Of a stretch of DNA of 64,000 nt, positions 42,201 through 50,692 are shown piece by piece. The notes under the pieces are model-generated. The model saw nothing but the letters and a program-made list of their open reading frames with translations. It made no database searches and was not told the DNA's origin. This DNA is from Mycobacterium sp. E2733. GTDB lineage: Bacteria > Actinomycetota > Actinomycetes > Mycobacteriales > Mycobacteriaceae. Both the position numbers and the translations under genes were made by a program. The DNA lies in the NCBI RefSeq assembly GCF_001667585.1, contig NZ_LZJZ01000135.1, forward strand, positions 39,697 to 103,696, read 5' to 3'. Numbering within the stretch: position 1 is the first letter of the stretch; each line of letters opens with the position of its first letter.

Positions 42201-42407
42201 TCAGGCCGGGGTGTTGGTGCTCGAATACAACTTGTCGTCGCGGATCAGTGGGATGACCTCGCCGCCGGCCGCCGCGGCACGCTGGCGGGCGCGGAAAGCG
42301 GGATGACGGCGCATCGCCTCACGGCGTTCGCGTTCCTGGCGCCGAGCTGCCGTCCAAACCGGGTGGGACTGAAGGAAAATAACCGTCGCTCCCGTTGTAT
42401 TAGCCAC
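42201..42407 (-). CDS. Small basic hypothetical protein
   Basis: A 68-residue protein: VANTTGATVIFLQSHPVWTA followed by an Arg/Glu-rich helix (ARRQERERREAMRRHPAFRA) and a short tail. No family recognised. The GTG at 42407 has an unusually good ribosome-binding site, GGGAGGAG nine bases upstream, which is the main reason to call it a gene and to choose this start. It stands alone between the cutinase and the GH16 gene. Confidence 0.6.
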   Translation of the reverse strand: MANTTGATVIFLQSHPVWTAARRQERERREAMRRHPAFRARQRAAAAGGEVIPLIRDDKLYSSTNTPA

Positions 42408-42648
42408 GATCGTTAACTCCTCCCAGTGCAACCCGCAAAAGCTATGCATTGTGGTTATCGGCTTGTGACCTCAGAATGCCCGGCCGATCCTGAGGCCAAA
42501 CCATCCATGAAGTTGAGAATTAGCCATGAATTTCGACTAATCCGTCAGCCGCCACCGCGCCGCCGTCCGTGCTGGCCCGGCGGCGATTCGAAACGATAGC
42601 GGCGAGCACCGACACATTTCGGAGTTCGGCTCGGACGGCGGTGGCTGC

Positions 42649-42665
42649 TATCGTCCCCGCGTATG
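42649..42665 (+). promoter_or_regulatory. -10 box for a probably leaderless start
   Basis: TATCGT at 42649-42654, then eight bases to the ATG at 42663, with no Shine-Dalgarno sequence between. Confidence 0.4.
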
Positions 42666-43493
42666 CCCAAGATGGACCGCCGCCGCATGATGTTGACGAC
42701 CGGGATCGGCGTGCTGGCAGCCGCGCTGCCTGCGCCGAAGGCCCAGGCCCACCCGCCAGGTCGCACACCCGCTCCCGCCGCTCCCAGCGGCCAAACCGGC
42801 ACCTACATTTTTCACGACGAATTCGACGGACCCGCCGGATCGGCGCCCGATTCGTCGAAGTGGACGGTCGCGAAGGCCCGCGAGACCATCAAAGATCCGA
42901 CGTATTGGGAGCAGCCGGAGCACATCGGGCAGTACCGCGACGATCGTCGGAACGTCTTCGTAGACGGCAACTCCAACCTGGTTCTCCGCGCCGCCAAGGA
43001 CGGCCCCACCTACTACAGCGGCAAGGTCCAGAGCCTCTGGCGCGGTGGCGTCGGCCATACCTGGGAAGCCCGTATCAAGCTCAACTGCCTGACGGCGGGC
43101 GCCTGGCCCGCCTACTGGCTGGGTAACGAGGACCAGGGCGAGATCGACGTCATGGAGTGGTACGGCAACGGCAAATGGCCGTCGGCCACCACCGTGCACG
43201 CCAAAGCCAACGGTGGCGAATGGAAGACCCACAACATCGCGATGGACAGCGCCTGGCACACCTGGCGCACCCAGTGGGACGAGGCCGGCATCCGGTTCTG
43301 GAAGGACTACACCGACGGCGCGGCGCCCTACTTCGACGTACCGGCGAGCTCGCTACCGGACTGGCCTTTCAACGCGCCCGGATACACGGCGTATCCGGTG
43401 TTCAACCTCGCGGTCGCCGGTTCCGGTGGCGAAGACCCGGGCCCCGGCAACTACCCCGCCGACATGCTCATCGACTGGATCCGCGTCTGGTAG
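42663..43493 (+). CDS. Tat-exported GH16 endo-glucanase-like hydrolase
   Basis: Glycoside hydrolase family 16 protein of 276 residues. The Tat signal is MDRRRMMLTTGIGVLAAALP with cleavage near PKAQA. Catalytic motif QGEIDVMEW: Glu 160 (nucleophile), Asp 162 and Glu 165 (acid/base), the ExDxxE form. Flanking features fit the beta-jelly roll (FHDEFDGPAGSAPDSSKW; NLVLRAAKDG; FNLAVAGSGGEDPGPG; ADMLIDWIRVW). Its closest recalled relative is M. tuberculosis Rv0315, a beta-1,3-glucanase-like antigen. It should act outside the membrane on beta-glucan-type polymers. Confidence 0.92.
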   Translation: MPKMDRRRMMLTTGIGVLAAALPAPKAQAHPPGRTPAPAAPSGQTGTYIFHDEFDGPAGSAPDSSKWTVAKARETIKDPTYWEQPEHIGQYRDDRRNVFVDGNSNLVLRAAKDGPTYYSGKVQSLWRGGVGHTWEARIKLNCLTAGAWPAYWLGNEDQGEIDVMEWYGNGKWPSATTVHAKANGGEWKTHNIAMDSAWHTWRTQWDEAGIRFWKDYTDGAAPYFDVPASSLPDWPFNAPGYTAYPVFNLAVAGSGGEDPGPGNYPADMLIDWIRVW

Positions 43494-43502
43494 GCGCCGC
43501 CG

Positions 43503-44348
43503 TCAGTGGGTGAGCAGGGCGACCGCACTCGACGATTTGCCGCCCGGACGGCGCAAATCCACTCGACCCAGCCAGACAAGCGGGCGCATCCATACCGGTA
43601 GGCGGTGCAATCGGTGAGCAGCCTCGAGTACCGACTCAGCATCGACGGTCTGCCAGCCCAAATCTTCGAAGAAGGCCAGCCCGTTTTCGGGTGCGAACTT
43701 GAACGGCGCGTTTTCCGAGATCCCGGTGACGTTCTTGTTGATCCGCTTCTTCAGGCCGGGAAAGGCGAAATCGAGCATCCACCAGGCGACCTCGGGCCGC
43801 TTGATCGACTGCGAAAGCCCGACGATGTCGGTGGGCTCCAGGTACATGGACAGACCCTCGGTGAGCACCAGGGCCTTCGTCGCGCCGTCCAGGGCATCGT
43901 CGAAGAATGCGTCCCGGGCGTGCGGGTCGGAGAGGTCAACGGCTGCGCGGGTCAGCCGACAGTACGGGGTCTGGTCGGCAAGCGCTTGCGTCTTCTCTGC
44001 AAGCAGCTTGGGTAGGTCTGCCTCGATCCAGGTGAGGTCGGGCGGGAGATCCAAGCGGTAGGGCCGGGTGTCCAGACCTGCGGCCAGATTCAGCACGCGG
44101 TCGCAGCCGCGCGAGAGCGCGTCGGCGATGGCATCGTCGATGATCTTGGTGCGCGCGACCAGCCAAAAACCGCTGCGATCCCTCCACGGGATCTTGTCGA
44201 CGATCGCCCGGCCCTGTTCACCGGCGAGACGCTCCGCGAGCGGGTCGCTGAACAACGCGTCGGGGCGGGCCGATTCGGTAGCCCGGTGCAACGCCGTCCA
44301 CCGGGCCGTATCGGAAACATGGGTGATCGGGTGGCCTGAGCGTGACAT
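43503..44348 (-). CDS. Leucine-carboxyl-methyltransferase-like enzyme
   Basis: A 281-residue SAM-dependent methyltransferase of the LCMT/TIGR00027 superfamily: HVSDTARWTALHRATESARP, ALFSDPLAERLAGEQG, VARTKIIDDAI, RVLNLAAGLDTRPYRLDLPP (SAM site), WIEADLPKLLAEK and ALVLTEGLSMYLEP. The substrate is unknown. It converges on the GH16 gene with ten bases between stops. A relative lies 2.6 kb away on the same strand (46.1 kb), and another at 7.1 kb. Confidence 0.88.
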   Translation of the reverse strand: MSRSGHPITHVSDTARWTALHRATESARPDALFSDPLAERLAGEQGRAIVDKIPWRDRSGFWLVARTKIIDDAIADALSRGCDRVLNLAAGLDTRPYRLDLPPDLTWIEADLPKLLAEKTQALADQTPYCRLTRAAVDLSDPHARDAFFDDALDGATKALVLTEGLSMYLEPTDIVGLSQSIKRPEVAWWMLDFAFPGLKKRINKNVTGISENAPFKFAPENGLAFFEDLGWQTVDAESVLEAAHRLHRLPVWMRPLVWLGRVDLRRPGGKSSSAVALLTH

Positions 44349-44378
44349 AGGTTGCGTTATAGCAGCCCCGCGGCCGCT

Positions 44379-45056
44379 CTACTGACCGGCCTTGCCGCCG
44401 GCGAGCCACGCTTCCGTCACCTCGCGGGTCTGCGGCGGTGGGTAGACGGTGTCCGGTCGGCCGATTTGACCGACCTTGACCGTCCACGTCGGCGAGGAGC
44501 GGTCGATGCAACTCCCGGCGCCCTGGCTGGGCAACCACAGCACCGCGGTATTGCCGCCGCCGCCGGGGCCGCACCCATAGACCGGGACATACCCGTCGGC
44601 GCGCCCGCCCCAGGCGCCGCCGTTGCGGAAAAGGCAATGCGTACCGTCGTCGAGGGTCAGCGCGAACGGGTCCGGCGTGGCAGTCGGGTGCACCGGCGGC
44701 AGCGGACCGTCATAGTTCACCCGATGCAGGCGCCGGCCCCACGGATCGTCGACGCACAGCAGCGATCCTGGGGTCGACGGCCAGCACGTGCCGGCCCCGG
44801 CCGCGCTCGGCGAACAGTAGTAGACGTTGTCGGCCACCGCCGACGGTGAGGGTTCCGAGCAGTCGCTGGCTTGCCCGACATTGTCCGGCCCGGACGCCAC
44901 GTGGTAGCCGTTGATCGCTTCGCCGCCGGGCCCGACGGCCACCACGGTGATCACCTGGGTGGGCGGCGGATCGGCGAACGCCGGTCCGGGTTCGACGACA
45001 AGCGCCGCCGCGATCACGGCGATCGGTGCCAGGACGAGTCGCGAAATCATGTTCAT
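44379..45056 (-). CDS. Secreted Cys-rich hypothetical protein
   Basis: A 225-residue exported protein. Signal peptide MNMISRLVLAPIAVIAAALV with cleavage near GPAFADP. The mature part is Pro/Gly-rich with six Cys (ASDCSEPS, YYCSPSA, GTCWPST, LLCVDDP, HCLFRNG, YGCGPGG, plus SCIDRS), suggesting several disulfides. No domain I recognise. GGAGGT lies seven bases before the ATG at 45056. It is upstream of the LCMT-like gene on the same strand and divergent from the MDR oxidoreductase. Confidence 0.78.
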   Translation of the reverse strand: MNMISRLVLAPIAVIAAALVVEPGPAFADPPPTQVITVVAVGPGGEAINGYHVASGPDNVGQASDCSEPSPSAVADNVYYCSPSAAGAGTCWPSTPGSLLCVDDPWGRRLHRVNYDGPLPPVHPTATPDPFALTLDDGTHCLFRNGGAWGGRADGYVPVYGCGPGGGGNTAVLWLPSQGAGSCIDRSSPTWTVKVGQIGRPDTVYPPPQTREVTEAWLAGGKAGQ

Positions 45057-45119
45057 CGGGCCCACCTCCGGTCGAGCGCTCCCCTTCGTGCAGGGTAGAA
45101 CGCGCACGCGCGCTGAGGG

Positions 45120-45134
45120 TACGGTGCGCTAATG
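45120..45134 (+). promoter_or_regulatory. -10 box for a leaderless start
   Basis: TACGGT at 45120-45125, six bases, then the ATG at 45132; no Shine-Dalgarno sequence. Confidence 0.5.
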
Positions 45135-46142
45135 ACCGGACGAAACCGTCGCTTCCTGCTTCGCGAACGACCGACTGGCCGCATCGGCCCAAGCACTTTT
45201 GAACTGAGCGAAGAGGCGATTCCCGAGCTCGACGACGGCCAGGCGCTGGTGCGGGTGGATTGGATCTCGCTGGACCCGACGAACCGCATGTGGATCAACG
45301 ACACCCCGTCCTATCTGCCCCCGGTGGCCATCGGCGAGGTCATGCGGGCCGGCGGGCTCGGTGAGGTCGTCGCTTCCAAGACTTCCAAATATCCGGTCGG
45401 CCAGAAAGTGCAAGGCCTTCTCGGCTGGCAGGAGTACGCGGTCCTGTCGGACACGGCGATGGTGAACCCGGTCGATGTGGCAGAGGGCATCTCGCCGAGC
45501 GCCTACCTGGGTGCGCTAGGGATGACGGGGCTCACCGCGTGGATCGGCATCCGCGACATCGGCAAGCCGCGGCCGGGTGAGACGGTCGTCGTCTCCGCGG
45601 CGGCGGGCGCGGTCGGCTCGGTCGCCGGACAACTTGCCAAGGCCGCCGGCGCTCGTGTCGTCGGGATCGCCGGCGGTCCCGAGAAGTGTGCGCTGCTCAC
45701 CGACCAGCTCGGCTTCGACGCGGCCGTCGACCACCGCGCCGACGACTGGGCCGCCCGGCTGGCGGCGGCGACGCCCAAGGGCATCGACGTCGACTTCGAA
45801 AACGTCGGTGGCGACCTGATGGACGCGATCTTCGCGCGCCTCAACATCGGCGCTCGGGTGGCGCTGTGCGGCCTGATTTCCGGATACAACGCAACCGATC
45901 CCCCGCCGGGCCCGCGCGCATTCGGGAACCTGCTGATTCAGCGCGCCACGCTGCAGGGCTTCATCGTGCTCGACCACTTCGGGCGCGCACCAGAAGCGAT
46001 GACCGAGATCGCGGAGCTGATCGAGGGAGGAAAGCTCACGCCGCTCGAGACCGTCGTCGAGGGCTTCGAGCAGCTGCCGACGGCGATCAACATGCTCTTC
46101 GACGGCAAGAACGTCGGCAAGCTGGTGGTCAAGGTCGGCTGA
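45132..46142 (+). CDS. NADP-dependent MDR oxidoreductase (CurA/leukotriene B4 dehydrogenase type)
   Basis: Zinc-free medium-chain reductase of 336 residues, normal for the prostaglandin-reductase/CurA group that reduces alpha,beta-unsaturated ketones and aldehydes. Visible: LVRVDWISLDPTNRMWINDT, VGQKVQGLLGWQEYAVL, the AYLGALGMTGLTAWIG helix, the NADP site VVVSAAAGAVGSVAGQLAK and GARVVGIAGGPEKC, DVDFENVGGDLMDAI, and ALCGLISGYN. Likely role: detoxification of reactive enones. It converges on the LCMT-like gene with three bases between the stop codons. Confidence 0.92.
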   Translation: MTGRNRRFLLRERPTGRIGPSTFELSEEAIPELDDGQALVRVDWISLDPTNRMWINDTPSYLPPVAIGEVMRAGGLGEVVASKTSKYPVGQKVQGLLGWQEYAVLSDTAMVNPVDVAEGISPSAYLGALGMTGLTAWIGIRDIGKPRPGETVVVSAAAGAVGSVAGQLAKAAGARVVGIAGGPEKCALLTDQLGFDAAVDHRADDWAARLAAATPKGIDVDFENVGGDLMDAIFARLNIGARVALCGLISGYNATDPPPGPRAFGNLLIQRATLQGFIVLDHFGRAPEAMTEIAELIEGGKLTPLETVVEGFEQLPTAINMLFDGKNVGKLVVKVG

Positions 46143-46145
46143 CCC

Positions 46146-46982
46146 TCAACCGAATTCGAGTAGGGCGAAGACACCGCGGTAGGGCTTCACCGGTGGGAAG
46201 CGCCAGAACGCGGGGTACAACGTTCCGAAGAACAGGCCCCGTCCCGCGGGCATCGGCAGATCGTGCACCGCGCGGATCCCGGGCACGGCATCCGCCAGCT
46301 TCGCCAGTTGACGCGTCGAGAGGCTGAACGGCATCGGCGGTACCCGGTAGCGCTTGGACGAACGCAGCCCCCTGCGCGCGACCTTCTTGACGATCGTCGG
46401 CGGCAGGTCGAAGAACATCTGACCAGCGGGAAATCGCTTGGCGCACTGGGTGATCAGTCCCAGCGCCTCGTTGGGCTGCAGATACATCAGCAGTCCTTCG
46501 GCGGTGACGAACACGCCGTTGCCGGTGTCGACCTTGTCCATCCAGCTGTAGTCGAGGGCGGACTGCGCGAGATAGGTGATGCGCGGGGACGGCGGCAGGA
46601 GGCGCTGCCGAAGTTCGATGACCTGAGGCAAATCCACCGACAGCCAACTGAATTGCGCATTCGGTATCGCGCGGTCCAGGCGCCAGAAGGATGTCTGGAA
46701 ACCCTCGGCCAGCGCGACCACGGTCGCCGTGGGATGCGCGGTGAGGTATTCGGTCGCGCACCGGTCGACGGCCAGCGAGCGTAGTGCCATCTCCTGGCCC
46801 CTGCGCCCAAACTTCTCGAAGTCGAAATCGAACGAGTCCACCAGCCTGATGGCCATCGGATCGTCGATGATCGGGTCCGGGCGCCCGGCGTTGTATGCCC
46901 TGCCGTAGAGGGTTAGCAGCGCCGTTTCCGAGACGCCGGTCAGCAGCCTGGCATCCACTTTCTGGTTGTCTCGATGAGTCAT
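46146..46982 (-). CDS. Leucine-carboxyl-methyltransferase-like enzyme (second in this stretch)
   Basis: A 278-residue methyltransferase of the LCMT superfamily: LTGVSETALLTLYGRAYNAG, RPDPIIDDPMAIRLVDS, VVALAEGFQTSFWRLDR in the SAM-binding position (the usual GxGLDxR is changed to AEGFQTSFWR), WLSVDLPQVIELRQ, GVFVTAEGLLMYLQPNEAL. Related polyketide-lipid methyltransferases share the variant motif. The ATG at 46982 is preferred to a GTG three bases earlier; on the minus strand TACGGT lies five to eight bases upstream, so it may be leaderless. Confidence 0.85.
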   Translation of the reverse strand: MTHRDNQKVDARLLTGVSETALLTLYGRAYNAGRPDPIIDDPMAIRLVDSFDFDFEKFGRRGQEMALRSLAVDRCATEYLTAHPTATVVALAEGFQTSFWRLDRAIPNAQFSWLSVDLPQVIELRQRLLPPSPRITYLAQSALDYSWMDKVDTGNGVFVTAEGLLMYLQPNEALGLITQCAKRFPAGQMFFDLPPTIVKKVARRGLRSSKRYRVPPMPFSLSTRQLAKLADAVPGIRAVHDLPMPAGRGLFFGTLYPAFWRFPPVKPYRGVFALLEFG

Positions 46983-47048
46983 CACGCCAAACCGTAACCC
47001 GCTCAGCGCCGAGCGTAGATGCGCATGCGCAGTTCCATGTTGGGGCGG

Positions 47049-47705
47049 CTAGGTCGGTGCGGACACCGGATCGATCGGAATCGCAATCTCGTTGCGACGC
47101 CGCATCGGCAGCGTCCAGGGCGGATCGTAGAACCAGGCCTCTGGCTCGCCGGTGGTCTTGACGCTGTTGTCCCGCAATATGTTCAAGAGCTCGTCGGTGC
47201 GCGAGGCGACCGCCTTGGGGCTGCGGTCACCGCTGAATCGCAGCACGGCTATGGTCGCGGGCGGCACGGTGACCAGCCGGACTTGATCATCTTTGGGCAG
47301 CGGAAGGGTTTCCATCGTCCACTTCTCGGGCATGAAAAATCGGATCACCCAGCCGCTCTCGGCGCCGGCGGACTGGACGACGGGTGCTGTCATCGCGATC
47401 TGCTGGCCGCCCCGGCCCGACTGTTGGCTGACGGGTGCCGTCATCGAGATCGATTGACTGCCCCGATTGCCGCCGAATATGTAGCCGGCCAGTCGTCGGA
47501 ACCCCACGTCACGAGCGCGATTTTCGTCGGCGTCGACCGTCGTCTCGGCCGCAATCCGCGGGCCGTAGCGGCGTATCTCGACGGTGCCCGTCAGCGGTTG
47601 GCGCGTGTACTTCGGCTCCTCGAGGCCAACGCGGATGCCGCCTATCGCCAGGACCGATTCGGCGACTTGCTCGACGAGCTTGATCGGATTCATCATCGGG
47701 ACCAT
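47049..47705 (-). CDS. SOUL-family heme-binding-like protein
   Basis: About 218 residues in the SOUL/HEBP family: EEPKYTRQPLTGTVEIRRYG near the N-terminus, GFRRLAGYIFGGNRGSQSIS, MTAPV twice (ISMTAPVSQQ and IAMTAPVVQS, the family signature), then WVIRFFMPEKWTMETLPLPK and AVLRFSGDRSPKAVASRTDE. Members bind haem or other tetrapyrroles; bacterial function is unproven. Several Met codons compete for the start; the one at 47705 follows GGGTGAG. Confidence 0.85.
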   Translation of the reverse strand: MVPMMNPIKLVEQVAESVLAIGGIRVGLEEPKYTRQPLTGTVEIRRYGPRIAAETTVDADENRARDVGFRRLAGYIFGGNRGSQSISMTAPVSQQSGRGGQQIAMTAPVVQSAGAESGWVIRFFMPEKWTMETLPLPKDDQVRLVTVPPATIAVLRFSGDRSPKAVASRTDELLNILRDNSVKTTGEPEAWFYDPPWTLPMRRRNEIAIPIDPVSAPT

Positions 47706-47903
47706 TTGACTCACCCAAGCCCGGTAGCGCAAGTGAGATCACTCCCGAACTGCGGTGTCACCCGACTCTTGTCTTTCGATGCGGATGAGGGGTAACGCGC
47801 GTCTTCCGGTGCGCGCGGGTTGGGATCGGTAGCCGACTCGAGGCTCTGTACTTGGCCCAACGACGACGCCAGTCCGGCGGCGCCCCACGAAAGGAAGTCA
47901 GAA

Positions 47904-48158
47904 ATGAAGATCGTCCCGGCGAGCATCGAAGAGCAGATCAATCGGGTCGACCGGCAGCGCAGCCTCTACATCGGACTCGGCGCCGGCGCCGTTGCGCTGT
48001 GGAGCGCGTTCCGCCTGATCTGGGCCCTCTACATCGGGATGACGTTCGGCTGGTTCTTGGGGTCGATGGTCTTCCAGCTGGTGCTGTGGGGCGCGATCGG
48101 CGCGGTCTCGGCGGTCGCGGCCGCCGGGTTCCTCACCCGCTACGCCAAGGGATCTTGA
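47904..48158 (+). CDS. Small two-helix membrane protein
   Basis: An 84-residue membrane protein with no family I recognise. A short polar N-terminus (MKIVPASIEEQINRVDRQRS) is followed by three hydrophobic stretches that could make two or three membrane helices (LYIGLGAGAVALWSAFRLIW; ALYIGMTFGWFLGSMVFQLV; GAVSAVAAAGFLTRYA). The ATG at 47904 has AGGAAG six bases upstream. It is divergent from the SOUL gene. Confidence 0.75.
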   Translation: MKIVPASIEEQINRVDRQRSLYIGLGAGAVALWSAFRLIWALYIGMTFGWFLGSMVFQLVLWGAIGAVSAVAAAGFLTRYAKGS

Positions 48159-48219
48159 CTCGTCAGCAATGCAGCGCAAAGTTCCGGACCCCGAGGTTCG
48201 GAACTCTTGCGTTCGGGGG

Positions 48220-49674
48220 CTAGAGCTGGGCCCAGACCGACTTCGTCTTCATGTAGGCCTCGATGCCCTCGCGCCCGAACTCATGCCCCCAGCCGGACTG
48301 CTTGTAACCGCCGAACGGAACGTCGTGGTCGAACACCAACTGACAGTTCACCTGGACGCTGCCCGCCTGCAGCCGCTTGACTATTCGGTGGGCGCGGCCC
48401 AGGTTCTCCGTCCAGGCCGTGGCCGCCAATCCGTAGGTGGTGTCGTTGGCCATCGCCACCGCCTCGTCCTCGTCGTCGAAGGGCAGGATGCTGACCACCG
48501 GTCCGAAGATCTCCTGCTGATAGAGCCGCATGCCGGGGTCGACGTTGGTCAGCACCGTCGGGTGAACGAAGTAGCCCTTGCGGTCGAGGCGGTAGCCGCC
48601 GGTCACCACTTCGACACCGTCACTCTTGCCTTCGTCGATGAAGCCCATGATCCGGGTCAGCTGCTTCTGGCTGATCAAGGGCCCGCTGACGCAGCCCTCC
48701 TCGCCCGGCGCGCCCAGCTTGAACGTATTCGCCATCAGCGCAATGCCTTCCACCACCCGGTCGTACACTCCGCGCTGCGCGAAAATCCTTGAGCCACATA
48801 CACATCCCTGCCCGGAGTGTACGAAGATGCCCAGCGACGCCATCGTGATCGCCTTGTCCAGGTCGGCGTCGTCGAAAATCAGCACCGGCGACTTACCGCC
48901 GAGTTCGAGCATGACCTTCTTCAGATTGCCGGCCGAGGCCCGCACGATCTCCTTGCCGACCTCGGTCGACCCGGTGAAGGCGACCTTCTCGACGTCGGGA
49001 TGCGCGGTGATCGCCGCACCGGCGGTGTGGCCGTAGCCGGTCAGCAGGTTGACCACCCCCTCAGGGACGCCGGCCTGGTGAATCAGCCGGTCCAACAACA
49101 GCGCCGACAGCGGGGTCTCCTCGGCGGGTTTGACGAGCATGCTGCACCCGGCGGCCAGCGCGGGCGCCAGCTTTGCGCTGGCGTTGAAGATCGGGCCGTT
49201 CCACGGGAAGATCAACCCCACCACGCCGAACGGCTCTTTGAGGGTGTAGGCGTGCATGTCGACGAAGGCGTCCGTCGCGATGCCGTCCGTCTTCACGTCG
49301 TATGCGACACCGTTGAGCTTCGAACACCAGCCGGCGTAGTAGCGGAAGAACTCCGAGCAGGTCGACATCTGCAACTGTGCCTGCATCAACGGCATGCCGG
49401 TGTTCAGCGAGTCGAGTCGGGCGAATTCTTCGGCATGTTCGTCGATCAAATCCGCAATGCGCCAAATGATCTTGGCGCGCTCGCGTCCCGGCAGCTGCGA
49501 CCAGACGCCCGCCTCGAAGGAAGCCCGCGCCCGCTCGGCGGCGTGGTTGACCGCCGCCTCGCCGCAGTCGGTGAATTCGGTGATGGTTTCTTCGGTGGCG
49601 GGGTCGATGACCGCGATGACCTCGCCCGTTCCCGGGCGCTTTCGGAGGTCGTCCAATACCGTCTGCAGCGTCAT
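48220..49674 (-). CDS. Aldehyde dehydrogenase
   Basis: NAD(P)-dependent aldehyde dehydrogenase of 484 residues, normal for the family. Signatures: FPWNGPIFNASAKLAPALAA, AFTGSTEVGKEIVRASA, the Glu motif VMLELGGKSPVLIFDDADLD and the catalytic Cys in FVHSGQGCVCGSR, with EIFGPVVSILPFDDEDEAV near the end. Substrate unknown: similar enzymes oxidise steroid-derived, vanillin-type or fatty aldehydes. The ATG at 49674 has GGAAGGG upstream. A near-perfect 28-bp palindrome at 49713-49740 covers its promoter, so it is probably tightly repressed until an inducer is present. Confidence 0.95.
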   Translation of the reverse strand: MTLQTVLDDLRKRPGTGEVIAVIDPATEETITEFTDCGEAAVNHAAERARASFEAGVWSQLPGRERAKIIWRIADLIDEHAEEFARLDSLNTGMPLMQAQLQMSTCSEFFRYYAGWCSKLNGVAYDVKTDGIATDAFVDMHAYTLKEPFGVVGLIFPWNGPIFNASAKLAPALAAGCSMLVKPAEETPLSALLLDRLIHQAGVPEGVVNLLTGYGHTAGAAITAHPDVEKVAFTGSTEVGKEIVRASAGNLKKVMLELGGKSPVLIFDDADLDKAITMASLGIFVHSGQGCVCGSRIFAQRGVYDRVVEGIALMANTFKLGAPGEEGCVSGPLISQKQLTRIMGFIDEGKSDGVEVVTGGYRLDRKGYFVHPTVLTNVDPGMRLYQQEIFGPVVSILPFDDEDEAVAMANDTTYGLAATAWTENLGRAHRIVKRLQAGSVQVNCQLVFDHDVPFGGYKQSGWGHEFGREGIEAYMKTKSVWAQL

Positions 49675-49712
49675 CTGATCCCTTCCGTATCGCGGGGCCG
49701 TTCCGCCAGTCG

Positions 49713-49741
49713 ACAATGCTGAGCACTTGCTTAGCATTGTA
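49713..49741 (-). promoter_or_regulatory. 28-bp palindromic operator over the aldehyde dehydrogenase promoter
   Basis: ACAATGCT (49713-49720) and AGCATTGT (49733-49740) are perfect 8-bp arms, extended inwards by AGC/GCT with one mismatched pair, giving 12-bp arms around a four-base centre. On the minus strand the outer edge is TACAAT (49741-49736), a perfect -10 box, so a bound repressor (TetR-like by size) would cover the promoter. Confidence 0.7.
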
Positions 49742-49818
49742 CGTGCGCCGCGGTCAAGGCCGCGTTCACGGATGAGACCGCGGCGCGCGTCCGCGAAAAC
49801 GGACCCCTAGAGCGACGC

Positions 49819-50229
49819 TCAGCGCAGTTCTTGGATGCGGATCAGGTTGCCCGCGGGATCGCGGACCGCGCAGTCCCGGAGTCCGTAAGGCTGTTCTGTC
49901 GGCTCTTGGACGATGTCGACGTCGTTGGCCTGCAGCTGCTCGAAGGTGCGGTCGAGGTCTTTGGTCGCCAACAGCAACATGGCGTAGCTGCCCTTGGCCA
50001 TCATCTCGGCGATGGTGCGCCGCTCGTCGTCGGTGACGCCCGGGTTGGCGGCCGGCGGATTCAGGACGATCGAGGTGTCGGGCTGGTTCGGGGGCCCCAC
50101 GGTGATCCACCGCATCTTGCCCTTACCGACGTCGAGGCGGACTTCGAAGCCGAGGGTGTCGCGGTAGAAGGCGAGCGAGGATTCCGGGTCGTCGTGTGGC
50201 AGGAAGCTCGAGTGAATCGTGATGTCCAT
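49819..50229 (-). CDS. VOC-superfamily (glyoxalase/dioxygenase fold) protein
   Basis: A 136-residue single-domain VOC protein: MDITIHSSFLPHDDPESSLA, FYRDTLGFEVRLDVGKG, RWITVGPPNQPDTSIVL, and the C-terminal metal-side AVRDPAGNLIRIQEL. His/Glu ligands cannot be fixed by reading alone. VOC proteins paired with AraC regulators are common in actinobacteria; function unknown, possibly lyase or resistance. It starts four bases after the AraC gene. A TAGCCT hexamer six bases before its ATG could give an additional leaderless start within the operon. Confidence 0.85.
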   Translation of the reverse strand: MDITIHSSFLPHDDPESSLAFYRDTLGFEVRLDVGKGKMRWITVGPPNQPDTSIVLNPPAANPGVTDDERRTIAEMMAKGSYAMLLLATKDLDRTFEQLQANDVDIVQEPTEQPYGLRDCAVRDPAGNLIRIQELR

Positions 50230-50233
50230 GGCG

Positions 50234-50683
50234 TCAGGCTAAATGCGGCCCGGTGACCGGCGCTTCTCGATTCCTGATCGGTCTGGTCACCTGTTTGGAC
50301 ACACACGGCGGCATCCCGGCCAACGCGTCCACCACTCGCCGCCGGTAAGTGCTCGGCGGCACGCCGACCAGTTCGGTGAAGCGAGTGCTGAAGGTGCCCA
50401 ACGAGGAGCAACCGACGGCGAAACACACGTCGGTGACGCTCAGGTCGCCGCGCCGCAGCAGCGCCATCGCGCGCTCGATGCGCCGCGTCATCAGATAGGA
50501 ATATGGGGACTCGCCGTAGGCACGGCGGAACTCGCGGCTCAGGTGAGCGGCGGACATGTGCACCTCACGCGCGAGCGCCTCCACGTCCAACGGCCGGGCG
50601 TACTCGCGATCGATCCGGTCACGGACGCGGCGGAGCAGCGCTAGGTTGCGCAGGCGCTGCGTCGCATCGGGTCCTTGGCGCAT
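50234..50683 (-). CDS. Short AraC-family transcriptional regulator
   Basis: A 149-residue regulator consisting of little more than the double HTH AraC DNA-binding domain: LARRVRDRIDREYARPLDVE is followed by LAREVHMSAAHLSREFRRAY (first HTH) and VCFAVGCSSLGTFSTRFTEL (second HTH) with VGVPPSTYRRR. There is no separate ligand-binding domain, so it must sense indirectly or through its partner. It lies between the epimerase and VOC genes on the same strand, 9 and 4 bases from them. Confidence 0.9.
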   Translation of the reverse strand: MRQGPDATQRLRNLALLRRVRDRIDREYARPLDVEALAREVHMSAAHLSREFRRAYGESPYSYLMTRRIERAMALLRRGDLSVTDVCFAVGCSSLGTFSTRFTELVGVPPSTYRRRVVDALAGMPPCVSKQVTRPIRNREAPVTGPHLA

Positions 50684-50692
50684 CTGTAATCC

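Noticed and set aside
42024..42416. A 130-codon plus-strand frame antisense to the small basic gene
   Set aside because: TTG start without a ribosome-binding site; the opposite frame has GGGAGGAG and a better protein.
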